This document shows, one piece after another, positions 8,100 through 16,317 of a stretch of DNA of 64,000 nucleotides. The first letter of the stretch is position 1. Every line of letters starts with the position of its first letter. Below the pieces are notes generated by a model that saw only the letters and a program-made list of their open reading frames with translations, ran no database searches and was not told the origin of the DNA. Position numbers and translations under genes: made by a program. The stretch is from Aquimarina sp. Aq107 (GTDB taxonomy: Bacteria > Bacteroidota > Bacteroidia > Flavobacteriales > Flavobacteriaceae): positions 3,830,501 through 3,894,500 of the forward strand of contig NZ_OX030782.1 in NCBI RefSeq assembly GCF_943733665.1, in the 5' to 3' direction.

Positions 8100-9668
8100 T
8101 TAATCAAGCTTTTCTATATCATCTATAACCCACTGTAATTCCTCGTCTTTATCATTTAAAGTTTTTTTGATAGAGATATCCGGCTTAATCCCATAACCAT
8201 CAGGCTCTATTTGATAAGGTGCATTTATTTTCATTAATCCTACTCTCATATTAATTCTAGAATTGGGTAATTCTACTTTTGCATACATCCCTGCTACTGT
8301 TCCATTATAAGCTCCTCCGGTTTCTTCTCCAACAAATGTAGCTCGTTTAGTTGCTTTTAAATGAGTAGAAAGAATACTACTTGCAGAAAAACTTTCTCCA
8401 TCAATCAACACATACACCTTACCTTTAAAAGAATTTGGCTTAGGTTTTCTTAATTTACTATGCTTAAATTTAAAATAAGCTTCGCCATCTTCTTGCTTTA
8501 CTTTAAACATTTGATATATTCCTAATATAGGTGATAGCATTGTAGCCATGGTTTTTGTTCCCCAAGACTTTGTATGAAAATATGGATATAAAAAACTTAA
8601 ACGTCCTGTCATTTTAGATTTTTCTATAAACACGTATTCTTTATCCGTTAAATAGGAATATAAATCATCAATCTCTGTAAGTCTACCACCAAGATTACCT
8701 CTTAAATCAAGTACTAAATTCTTGCATTTTGAAGAATCAATTTTAGCAAAACTCTCTTTATAAAAATCTTTATACCCGCCATTGGTAAAACTTTTAATAT
8801 TCATATATCCAACTAGTGTATCGGATTCTAAAAATGAAAAATTTCGATTATAATCTTTTGTTTTTTTGTTATAACCATATTTAAAATTTTTCTTCCGCGT
8901 TTTCTTTCTAAGTTCTTTAGCTATTTTCTTATCGACTTTACTCCACTTTTTATCTTGAACACTAGTAGAATCTTTTTTGGTTGAAACTTTAGTTTTATCA
9001 TAATCTGCATATATATATTTAGAATACAGACTATCCTTTAATTTTAAATGCAACAATATGCTATCGTTTGGTTTATGAGTATTTGAATAAAAAAAACCGA
9101 AACGACTGCCTACAAACTCCGGCATAAACGTCTTATTAAAACCATCACTAGCGTGCAATTTATTAAAAGAATCAAGCAAATCATTTACATTTTCATTCTC
9201 TACTTTAACAACTTCTGATCCTTCTATTATAGTTGTATCTCCTTTAAAAACTTTTCTTACAAATAGTTTTTTATCGGATGTTTGAAACGATACAGAATGA
9301 AAAGGTGACGACCTTTTACCTTTTTCTTTTATCTGCTCTTTAGTTTGTTTTATAGATGGAACATGTATTGATAAATGGCCTTGTTTTATACTGGTAAAAA
9401 CTGGCGCAAATAAATTATAAAATTCTTTTGTAGTTAATGGCTTTGTTAACTCACTCTTTAATTTATTTATGCTTTCTTCCAACTCTTCCTTAGATACATA
9501 CCAATAAACATCAGGGTGTAATTTTACCAGTTTTTTATATGCATAATCAACATCTTCTCGTAAATCAATAGGGTTGTGAGTTTTATTTATTTGTTGGTTG
9601 TATTTCTCTACAGATGCACAACCGGATAATAATAAGATTGAGAGATATAAAAATAGTTTTTTTTCCAT
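8100..9668 (-). CDS. S41 family peptidase, lipoprotein
   Basis: 522 residues. The lipoprotein signal MEKKLFLYLSILLLSGCA places it in the envelope. The N-terminal part (about 30-100) has the helical look of the domain that precedes many S41 proteases. The C-terminal half has the S41 core: LVLDLRGNLGG near residue 320, the Ser region GESFSASS near 428, and GEETGGAYNG near 446. In the tricorn/CtpA-like families the serine in this loop is the nucleophile. The middle contains a Lys-rich insert (near 230-275) of unknown role. An ECF-type promoter lies 43 bases upstream of the start, matching that of the sigma gene 87 bases downstream. A role in envelope-stress proteolysis or signalling is therefore likely but inferred. 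The substrate is unknown. Confidence 0.88.
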   Translation of the reverse strand: MEKKLFLYLSILLLSGCASVEKYNQQINKTHNPIDLREDVDYAYKKLVKLHPDVYWYVSKEELEESINKLKSELTKPLTTKEFYNLFAPVFTSIKQGHLSIHVPSIKQTKEQIKEKGKRSSPFHSVSFQTSDKKLFVRKVFKGDTTIIEGSEVVKVENENVNDLLDSFNKLHASDGFNKTFMPEFVGSRFGFFYSNTHKPNDSILLHLKLKDSLYSKYIYADYDKTKVSTKKDSTSVQDKKWSKVDKKIAKELRKKTRKKNFKYGYNKKTKDYNRNFSFLESDTLVGYMNIKSFTNGGYKDFYKESFAKIDSSKCKNLVLDLRGNLGGRLTEIDDLYSYLTDKEYVFIEKSKMTGRLSFLYPYFHTKSWGTKTMATMLSPILGIYQMFKVKQEDGEAYFKFKHSKLRKPKPNSFKGKVYVLIDGESFSASSILSTHLKATKRATFVGEETGGAYNGTVAGMYAKVELPNSRINMRVGLMKINAPYQIEPDGYGIKPDISIKKTLNDKDEELQWVIDDIEKLD

Positions 9669-9710
9669 AGATATTTTTATTTAAAAATCGAGCAACTTTA
9701 TTCTAAATGA

Positions 9711-9739
9711 TAGACGTCAAAAAGAATAAAAAGGTTGTC
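9711..9739 (-). promoter_or_regulatory. Candidate ECF promoter of the S41 peptidase gene
   Basis: GACAACC (9733-9739, minus strand), 16 bases, then CGTCTA (9711-9716). Box sequences and spacing equal those upstream of the sigma gene, and the T-rich spacer is alike. The peptidase ATG is 43 bases downstream. Confidence 0.7.
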
Positions 9740-9850
9740 TTGGTACAAAAAAATAATTAACTATTAATATCAAAACCAATACCATAATTATGTTTTTTAG
9801 ATAAAAAACACGGTAATTACTTGATTTTGGATGTTGGAATTCTGCTTAGA

Positions 9851-10828
9851 TTATTTCTTACGGTCAATAACGTAATTAACCATTAATTGTAAAGAGGATT
9901 TATATTCGGATTCTGGATATTCTGAAAGTATAGTTAACGCCTCTTCTTTAAACTTATGCATTATAGTTGTAGCATATTCTAGTCCTCCACTTATTTTTAC
10001 AAAATCAATAACTTCTTTTACCCGTTTTTTATTCTTATTATGATTTTTAACAGAGTTAATTAGCCATTTCTTTTTTTCTTTGGAGCAATGATTTAAAGTA
10101 TAGATTAGGGGCAATGTCATTTTTTGTTCCTTAATATCTATTCCCGTAGGTTTACCTATTGCTGTATCCCCATAATCAAATAAATCATCTTTGATTTGAA
10201 ATGCCATCCCAATTAGCTCTCCGAACTTCCTCATCTTTTCTACGGAATCAGAATCTGGTTCCACAGAACAAGCACCGACGCTACAACATGCCGCTATTAA
10301 AGTAGCTGTTTTCTGACGAATAATCTCATAATAGATTTCCTCTGTAATATCAAGATTTCTTGCTTTTTCAATTTGTAACAACTCCCCTTCTACAATCTCT
10401 CTAACTGCAACTGAAATAATTTTTAATAAATCAAAATCATCGTTATCAATACAAACTAACATGCCTTTTGATAGTAAATAATCACCAATAAGTACGGCTA
10501 TCTTATTTTTCCAAAGCGCGTTTACAGAAAAAAAACCTCTTCTACGATTAGAATCATCAACTACATCATCATGAACAAGACTTGCTGTATGTATCAGTTC
10601 TATAACAGAAGCTCCTCGATAAGTCCGTTCTTTAACCTCTCCGCCAGATACCATCTTAGCAACGAGAAAAACAAACATAGGGCGCATCTGCTTTCCTTTT
10701 CTGTTTACTATATAATGAGTAATCCTATTAAGTAAAGCAACTTTGGAATACATTGATTGAGAAAACTTTTGCTCAAAAAGCTCCATCTCATCAATTATAG
10801 GTAATTTTATTTGCTCAACAACTTTCAA
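9851..10828 (-). CDS. Polyprenyl diphosphate synthase
   Basis: 325 residues, the usual length. It condenses isopentenyl diphosphate with an allylic diphosphate to make long-chain polyprenyl diphosphate, most likely the menaquinone side chain. Both Asp-rich motifs that bind Mg-diphosphate are visible: LVHDDVVDDSNRRRG (about residues 84-98) and FQIKDDLFDYG (about 211-221). KGKQMRPMFVFLVAK near residue 46 is the conserved isopentenyl diphosphate-binding block. The substrate chain length cannot be read from the sequence, so I do not choose between IspB-like and HepT-like names. It lies 100 bases downstream of rlmN on the same strand. Confidence 0.93.
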   Translation of the reverse strand: MKVVEQIKLPIIDEMELFEQKFSQSMYSKVALLNRITHYIVNRKGKQMRPMFVFLVAKMVSGGEVKERTYRGASVIELIHTASLVHDDVVDDSNRRRGFFSVNALWKNKIAVLIGDYLLSKGMLVCIDNDDFDLLKIISVAVREIVEGELLQIEKARNLDITEEIYYEIIRQKTATLIAACCSVGACSVEPDSDSVEKMRKFGELIGMAFQIKDDLFDYGDTAIGKPTGIDIKEQKMTLPLIYTLNHCSKEKKKWLINSVKNHNKNKKRVKEVIDFVKISGGLEYATTIMHKFKEEALTILSEYPESEYKSSLQLMVNYVIDRKK

Positions 10829-10928
10829 TCTAAAGTAGATTATTTTGTTTTCTAACTAGTTGCGAAGATAGTACAATCCATAATTAGGGTCAAAACACTT
10901 GATAAATAATTTACAAGGAAGATATGTT

Positions 10929-11969
10929 CTAAGATTTATTTGCCAATTGTCCACAAGCTGCATCAATATCTTTACCTCTGCTTCTTCTAACATTTACCAC
11001 AAAACCTCTAGACTCTAATGCATTAATATATTGCTCTATCGCAGAATCAGGAGCTTGTTGAAATTCTCCATCATCAATTGGATTATACTCTATCAAATTA
11101 ACCTTACAAGGAACGTAAGAACAGAACTTTAATAACGCATTTATATCCTCTTTCCTATCATTTATACCTTTCCAAACAACGTATTCATATGTAATCCTAC
11201 TTTTCGTTTTCTCATACCAGTACTCTAGTGATTCTCTTAAGTCTGTAAGTGGGAAATTCTCATTAAACGGCATAATAGCAGTCCTAACTTCATCTATAGC
11301 CGAGTGCAGAGAAACAGCTAACCTAAACCGTACTTCGTCATCGGCCATTTTTTTTATCATTTTTGGCACTCCTGATGTAGAAACGGTAATTCTTTTCGGA
11401 GACATTCCTAGTCCTTCTGGAGAAGTAATCTTATCAATTGCTTTAATAACATTATTATAATTCATCAACGGTTCACCCATACCCATAAAAACAATATTGG
11501 ACAATGGGCGGTTGTGATATAATCTACTTTCATTATCTATAGCAACAACTTGATCATAAATCTCATCTGGATTGAGGTTTCTCATTCTTTTTAGACGTGC
11601 CGTAGCACAAAATCTACAATCTAAACTACAACCTACTTGAGAAGAAACGCAGGCAGTAGTTCTGGTGGGTGTAGGAATTAAAACAGATTCTACTACTAAT
11701 CCATCATGAAGTCTAACGGCATTTTTAATCGTGCCATCAGTACTTCGCTGCATTTGATCAACACTGATATGATTAATAACAAAATTATCTTCGAGTATTT
11801 CTCTTGTAGTTTTTGAAATATTCGTCATATTATCAAAACTATGTGCTCCTTTACTCCACAACCATTCGTATACTTGATTTCCGCGAAAAGCTTTATCTCC
11901 GCTTTCTACAAAGAATTCGCGTAATTGCTCTTTAGTTAAAGCTCGTATATCTCTTTTTTTTGACTTCAT
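10929..11969 (-). CDS. rlmN: 23S rRNA (adenine2503-C2)-methyltransferase RlmN
   Basis: 346 residues. A radical SAM enzyme that methylates A2503 of 23S rRNA and, in characterised cases, A37 of some tRNAs. The radical SAM cluster motif is CSLDCRFCATA (C-x3-C-x2-C) near residue 115, preceded by TACVSSQVGC. The FMGMGEPLMNYNNV block and the GVPKMI/SLHS segments are typical. The catalytic C-terminal cysteine is in AACGQLA close to the end. The family's N-terminal helical domain is present (ALTKEQLREFFVE). The start at 11969 matches the family. Confidence 0.97.
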   Translation of the reverse strand: MKSKKRDIRALTKEQLREFFVESGDKAFRGNQVYEWLWSKGAHSFDNMTNISKTTREILEDNFVINHISVDQMQRSTDGTIKNAVRLHDGLVVESVLIPTPTRTTACVSSQVGCSLDCRFCATARLKRMRNLNPDEIYDQVVAIDNESRLYHNRPLSNIVFMGMGEPLMNYNNVIKAIDKITSPEGLGMSPKRITVSTSGVPKMIKKMADDEVRFRLAVSLHSAIDEVRTAIMPFNENFPLTDLRESLEYWYEKTKSRITYEYVVWKGINDRKEDINALLKFCSYVPCKVNLIEYNPIDDGEFQQAPDSAIEQYINALESRGFVVNVRRSRGKDIDAACGQLANKS

Positions 11970-12054
11970 TTATATGCAAAAGTATGTAAAAGATATAGGA
12001 TCTCTGACAGAAGGTGTAAACTATTTAAGAAATATCGCTAGAGGGGATCTAGCA

Positions 12055-13026
12055 TTAGAATTTTACAGTACGAAAATCTTCTCTGTTATCTTTTTTGGAT
12101 GATTTAATACGCTTCCATTGCTGCACTCCACCGCTACCGCGATACTTAACATTAAGCACATCGTTGTCATCTTTATCAATCCAAATCTGACATTCAGATA
12201 TTTTCCCAGTTCTTATATCGGTAAATCTACCATTAGCATACTTAAATTCACTTTTATTCTTCAAGTGTTTAAGTATAACTAGCCCTTCTACTGGCTGATT
12301 TTTATCATCACCTTCACATTCATAACAAACTGCATCTCTTTCGGATTGACGCAACATCTGTTGTATAGAACCAAAAACTTGATTTTTAATCATATACAAC
12401 TGAACTATATTGATAGCTACTCCTGTTTTTTTGTCATATGCTTTCCATTGTCCCAATACCGGATTGGCATCATATGTTCCTAACAAATCTTCTTTAAGTT
12501 GCACATCAACGGGATTCTCTCCTAACCATATTTTAAAAAGAGCCTGTTTAAACTCTAAACTATTGGTAACAGCTCCAAGTCTTTCTTTGTTTTTATACAA
12601 AGTCAACTTTTGATCTTTTGTATATATAATTTTAAAAATCTCATATTTATTAATCGTTTTAGGAAGAAGTTTGATGAAATCCCTTATCTGATCTTCCATT
12701 AAATAACTATTCCCATCAGTAGCACGCTCTAATCCATTTCTAATAATTTCTTTTAAATCATCATTAGTGATATCAGAAACTGTCTTGATTGTAAGTGCCA
12801 TAGTAGCATCTTTATCTGCTACCATAAGACCATCTTCTACTCCGTCTACTTCGAAATCCAAATATAAACCGATTGTATAGAGTTTCTCTCGCTCTCCTGC
12901 TCCATTAAGCATTAGCTCATTATTTTCAAATACATCTATATCATTATAGTGAAGATTACCTACCTTGGTTTGAGAAAATGAAAATAAGGTTACAAAAAAT
13001 AAAACAATGTGTAATATTCTGTTCAT
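12055..13026 (-). CDS. Fusion of chalcone-isomerase-like domain and DUF2147
   Basis: 323 residues, secreted: signal peptide MNRILHIVLFFVTLFSFSQ. Residues about 20-175 resemble the bacterial chalcone isomerase-like fold (LNGAGEREKLYTIGLYLDF, then FKQALFKIWLGENPVD near 160-175). Residues about 185-315 match the DUF2147 type (GQWKAYDKKTGVAINIVQLY, VEGLVILKHLK, then YRGSGGVQQWKRI). Both parts are usually separate small secreted proteins in Bacteroidetes. A single uninterrupted frame joins them here. The bacterial chalcone-isomerase-like proteins are thought to bind fatty acids or similar ligands rather than isomerise flavonoids. Any role is unproven. A candidate promoter box (TATTTTTG) is at 13077-13084. 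Confidence 0.8.
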   Translation of the reverse strand: MNRILHIVLFFVTLFSFSQTKVGNLHYNDIDVFENNELMLNGAGEREKLYTIGLYLDFEVDGVEDGLMVADKDATMALTIKTVSDITNDDLKEIIRNGLERATDGNSYLMEDQIRDFIKLLPKTINKYEIFKIIYTKDQKLTLYKNKERLGAVTNSLEFKQALFKIWLGENPVDVQLKEDLLGTYDANPVLGQWKAYDKKTGVAINIVQLYMIKNQVFGSIQQMLRQSERDAVCYECEGDDKNQPVEGLVILKHLKNKSEFKYANGRFTDIRTGKISECQIWIDKDDNDVLNVKYRGSGGVQQWKRIKSSKKDNREDFRTVKF

Positions 13027-13076
13027 AGGTTAATTTTAAAATTACTTAGGGTGCTCGCAAGAAACGATTAATTTTT

Positions 13077-13084
13077 CAAAAATA
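13077..13084 (-). promoter_or_regulatory. Candidate -7 promoter box
   Basis: TATTTTTG on the minus strand fits the Bacteroidetes -7 consensus TAnnTTTG and is 50 bases upstream of the ATG at 13026. No convincing -33 TTTG was seen. The rest of the 355-base gap (13027-13381) holds only the queA terminator and AT-rich sequence. Confidence 0.35.
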
Positions 13085-13315
13085 TAGAACCAACAATTAG
13101 CTGTATTCATTTTTTCGACAAAAAACCAAATTAATCGACATCTTACCTTTTTTTAAACTACGGTTTTACCGTAATTTTTCAAAAAGCTCCGCAAAATACT
13201 TATTTTTTATGAAATAAACATTATAACTGATTAATTTTAAGATTTCTACAACAAATACCTAAATCTATACTTTACGTATTTCTTATAAAAAATGTAGGAT
13301 TTACAATACATAAAC

Positions 13316-13360
13316 AAACAAAAAGGCTCCACTTTTAAATAAAATAAAGTGGAGCCTTTT
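13316..13360 (-). terminator. Rho-independent terminator of queA
   Basis: A perfect 15-bp stem AAAAGGCTCCACTTT (13321-13335) with AAAGTGGAGCCTTTT (13346-13360) and a 10-base AT loop, ending in a T tract on both strands. It is about 20 bases past the queA stop and could work in either direction. Confidence 0.9.
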
Positions 13361-13381
13361 TATTATACATTTTATAAAATG

Positions 13382-14431
13382 TTAGATGATTAGCATTGCA
13401 TCACCATAAGAGTAAAACTTATATTTTTCTTTTACTGCTTCTTCATAAGCTTCTTTAATAAAATCATGACCAGCAAAAGCTGACACCATCATTAACAATG
13501 TTGATTTTGGAGTGTGAAAGTTCGTAATCATACTATTTGCTATACTAAAATCGTAAGGAGGAAAAATAAACTTATTTGTCCATCCTCTAAACTCATTTAA
13601 AGTATTATCTGAAGAAACAGAACTTTCTAATGCTCTCATAACCGTAGTTCCCACTGCACAGATTCGTTGCTTATTAGCAATTCCATTATTGATAGTCTCT
13701 GTTGCACGAGCAGTAACATATGCCTCTTCACTATCCATTTTATGTTTAGATAAATCTTCTACCTCTACCGGATTAAATGTTCCTAAACCAACATGAAGTG
13801 TTATTTCTGCAAAGTCCACTCCTTTTATCTCCAAACGCTTCATCAAATGTTTAGAAAAATGCAATCCAGCAGTTGGAGCTGCTACCGCACCTTCATTTTT
13901 TGCATAAATCGTCTGATATCTTTCTTCATCTTCTGGTTCTGCATCTCTTTTTATATATTTTGGTAAAGGAGTTTCTCCTAAGTCCGTAAGCTTTTGTCTA
14001 AACTCATCATATGATCCATCATATAAAAAACGAAGTGTTCTTCCTCTAGAAGTAGTATTATCAATAACCTCTGCAACTAAACTTTCATCATCTCCAAAGT
14101 ATAATTTGTTTCCTATTCTGATTTTACGAGCAGGGTCTACCAGCACATCCCAAAGACGTGTTTCTGAGTTTAATTCACGTAATAAAAACACCTCAATTCT
14201 AGCTCCAGTCTTTTCTTTGTTACCATACAATCTAGCAGGAAAAACTTTAGTATTATTTAAAACCATAACATCATTAGGCTCGAAATAATCTATAAGATCT
14301 TTAAACTGTTTATGCTCTATTGTTTGATCCTTTCTATTAAGAACCATTAGACGTGCCTCATCCCTATTTTCTGAAGGATATTCTGCTAATAGATCTTGTG
14401 GAAGGTCAAAATTGAAATGTGATAACTTCAT
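13382..14431 (-). CDS. queA: S-adenosylmethionine:tRNA ribosyltransferase-isomerase QueA
   Basis: 349 residues. It transfers and isomerises the ribosyl part of SAM onto preQ1-modified tRNA to make epoxyqueuosine. I start at the ATG at 14431 ([20 protein letters not shown]), which matches the family start; an upstream in-frame start at 14458 would add nine residues. Typical blocks are [40 protein letters not shown] (near 175) and [27 protein letters not shown] is close to the C-terminus. Followed by a strong terminator. Confidence 0.97.
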   Translation of the reverse strand: MKLSHFNFDLPQDLLAEYPSENRDEARLMVLNRKDQTIEHKQFKDLIDYFEPNDVMVLNNTKVFPARLYGNKEKTGARIEVFLLRELNSETRLWDVLVDPARKIRIGNKLYFGDDESLVAEVIDNTTSRGRTLRFLYDGSYDEFRQKLTDLGETPLPKYIKRDAEPEDEERYQTIYAKNEGAVAAPTAGLHFSKHLMKRLEIKGVDFAEITLHVGLGTFNPVEVEDLSKHKMDSEEAYVTARATETINNGIANKQRICAVGTTVMRALESSVSSDNTLNEFRGWTNKFIFPPYDFSIANSMITNFHTPKSTLLMMVSAFAGHDFIKEAYEEAVKEKYKFYSYGDAMLII

Positions 14432-14511
14432 TAGTGTCTGTTTTTTTTGGAGGTGCAAATATACAATCTCGACATAGGGGTTGTCAAGTAAATCACCATT
14501 TAAATTTTTAT

Positions 14512-15732
14512 TTACAGTACTTTAAAATCTAATTTTTTCAAATCATTCCAAAAATCAGGGTACGATTTTGATACCACATCTGCATCATTAATAAGCAATG
14601 TTTCTCTTAGTGCTAAAGGAGCAAAAGCCATCGCCATACGATGATCGTGATACGTATCTATAGATATTTCTGACTTAATTGATTTGGAAGCTGCCAACCT
14701 TAAGGAATCATCAGTAATTGTAACATCACCTCCTAATTTTTCTATTTCTATCTTTAGCGCTTCTAATCTATCTGTTTCTTTAATTTTTAATGTATGCAAA
14801 CCAGTAAGATAACACGATTTACCTAGCCCAAAACAAGTAACAGCAATAGTCTGTGCAATATCTGGAGAATTAGATAAATCTAATTGTAACTCATCTGACT
14901 CGTTAGCCGCAGAACTTTTGGTTAGTGTTATTTGATTGTTATGAAAAGTAGTTTCTACTCCTAATTTTTTGTATATCTGCGCTAACGCAGAATCCCCTTG
15001 GTAACTATTTTGCTTATAACTACCCAAAGTAACACTCCTATTGTCCGACAAAGCTACAATACTATAAAAATAAGAAGCAGAACTCCAATCTGATTCTACA
15101 ACAACCAATTTTGGTGTAGCTATTTTTAAAGGATGTATATTAATAACATTATTTTCGAAAGTTCCTTGAATCCCAACATCCTTAAGCAAACTTAAAGTCA
15201 TTTTTATGTAAGGAATCGAGGTTACTTTTCCCTCTAAAACGATCTCCAAACCTTCTGGCAATGAAGATGCAATCAACATTAAAGCAGAAATATACTGGCT
15301 ACTTACATTCGCCGCTAAAGAAACTTTATTTGATTCTGGATTTTTACCAATAATCTTTATCGGTGGGTATCCTTCTTCTTTCTCATAAGTTATTTCACAT
15401 CCTAATTGTCTAAGTGCGTCTACAAGAATTTTTATTGGTCGCTCTTGCATCCTTTTACTCCCAGTTAAAATAGTTTCTCTACCATTTTTTACTGCAAAAT
15501 AAGCTGTAAGAAACCTCATTGCTGTGCCCGCATGATGAATATCAACTACCTCATCAGTACTTGCTAATGCCACCTGCATTAATTGTGAATCATCGCTATT
15601 TGATATATTCTCTATTTTAATTTCAGGATACAATGATTGTAAGATTAATAATCTATTTGTCTCACTTTTAGACCCAGTAATTTGTAGAACATTATCCTTA
15701 ATATTCGAAATGTGATTTAATTTCAAATTCAT
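14512..15732 (-). CDS. aroA: 3-phosphoshikimate 1-carboxyvinyltransferase (EPSP synthase)
   Basis: 406 residues. Shikimate pathway enzyme joining shikimate 3-phosphate and phosphoenolpyruvate. Motifs: [12 protein letters not shown] near residue 20, [14 protein letters not shown] near 84, [18 protein letters not shown] near 205, [13 protein letters not shown] near 310, and [15 protein letters not shown] near 350. The family is usually 420-450 residues, so this is slightly short, as in many Bacteroidetes. It starts two bases after the small membrane protein stop, so the two are probably co-transcribed, in the same direction as the aromatic operon further upstream (21.8-25.8 kb). Confidence 0.96.
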   Translation of the reverse strand: MNLKLNHISNIKDNVLQITGSKSETNRLLILQSLYPEIKIENISNSDDSQLMQVALASTDEVVDIHHAGTAMRFLTAYFAVKNGRETILTGSKRMQERPIKILVDALRQLGCEITYEKEEGYPPIKIIGKNPESNKVSLAANVSSQYISALMLIASSLPEGLEIVLEGKVTSIPYIKMTLSLLKDVGIQGTFENNVINIHPLKIATPKLVVVESDWSSASYFYSIVALSDNRSVTLGSYKQNSYQGDSALAQIYKKLGVETTFHNNQITLTKSSAANESDELQLDLSNSPDIAQTIAVTCFGLGKSCYLTGLHTLKIKETDRLEALKIEIEKLGGDVTITDDSLRLAASKSIKSEISIDTYHDHRMAMAFAPLALRETLLINDADVVSKSYPDFWNDLKKLDFKVL

Positions 15733-15733
15733 T

Positions 15734-15988
15734 TTATCTATTGGATTTACGTTTTCTTAATTCAAAATAGTACCCTAGAATCATCCCATATGTTAATCCT
15801 CCTATAACACGAGAAGTGATATACCTTACCCAAAGACCATTATTTATTTTTTCATCTATAAAAGTATCGAATGCCAAGCCACCATATTGCATTAAATGCT
15901 CAATAACACTGAATAACACAACAAAAACGAGACCTAAAAGAAATACAGATTTCCAATATTTTTTTGAGGAAATAATTGATTTAAACAT
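15734..15988 (-). CDS. Small two-helix membrane protein, unknown
   Basis: 84 residues with two predicted membrane helices, near residues 14-34 (VFLLGLVFVVLFSVIEHL) and 57-75 (ITSRVIGGLTYGMILGYYFE), and a basic C-terminus. The stop of the upstream pyrophosphohydrolase gene overlaps its start by one base and aroA begins right after it, so it is embedded in a tight transcription unit. That spacing is the main evidence that it is a real gene. No family is recognised and no function is proposed. Confidence 0.7.
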   Translation of the reverse strand: MFKSIISSKKYWKSVFLLGLVFVVLFSVIEHLMQYGGLAFDTFIDEKINNGLWVRYITSRVIGGLTYGMILGYYFELRKRKSNR

Positions 15989-16314
15989 TATTTTAATTTA
16001 TCATTATTGTGGTGACGATCATGATCTCTTTTTGTTTTAATATCCAGTTTTTTATCGAAAGCTTCTTGAAGATCGATACCCGTTTGGTTTGCTAAGCATA
16101 ATACTACAAACATAACATCTGCTAGTTCTTCTCCTAAATCTTTATTTTTATCACTTTCTTTTTCACTTTGCTCACCATATCTGCGCGCTATTATCCTTGC
16201 CACTTCTCCTACTTCTTCGGTAAGTTGTGCCATATTAGTAAGCTCATTAAAATATCTTACTCCATGATTCTTAATCCAATCATCTACCGCTTTTTGCGCA
16301 TTTTGAATATCCAT
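15988..16314 (-). CDS. MazG-like nucleotide pyrophosphohydrolase
   Basis: 108 residues, single MazG-type domain. The metal-binding pattern is visible as LTEEVGEVARIIARRYGE (near residues 30-47) and LGEELADVMFVVLCLAN (near 60-76), with Glu/Asp residues at the expected spacing. These enzymes hydrolyse nucleoside triphosphates to monophosphates and pyrophosphate and are often housekeeping. The exact substrate is unknown. It is packed four bases from the upstream DUF3857 gene and overlaps the downstream small membrane protein by one base. Confidence 0.9.
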   Translation of the reverse strand: MDIQNAQKAVDDWIKNHGVRYFNELTNMAQLTEEVGEVARIIARRYGEQSEKESDKNKDLGEELADVMFVVLCLANQTGIDLQEAFDKKLDIKTKRDHDRHHNNDKLK

Positions 16315-16317
16315 TCT

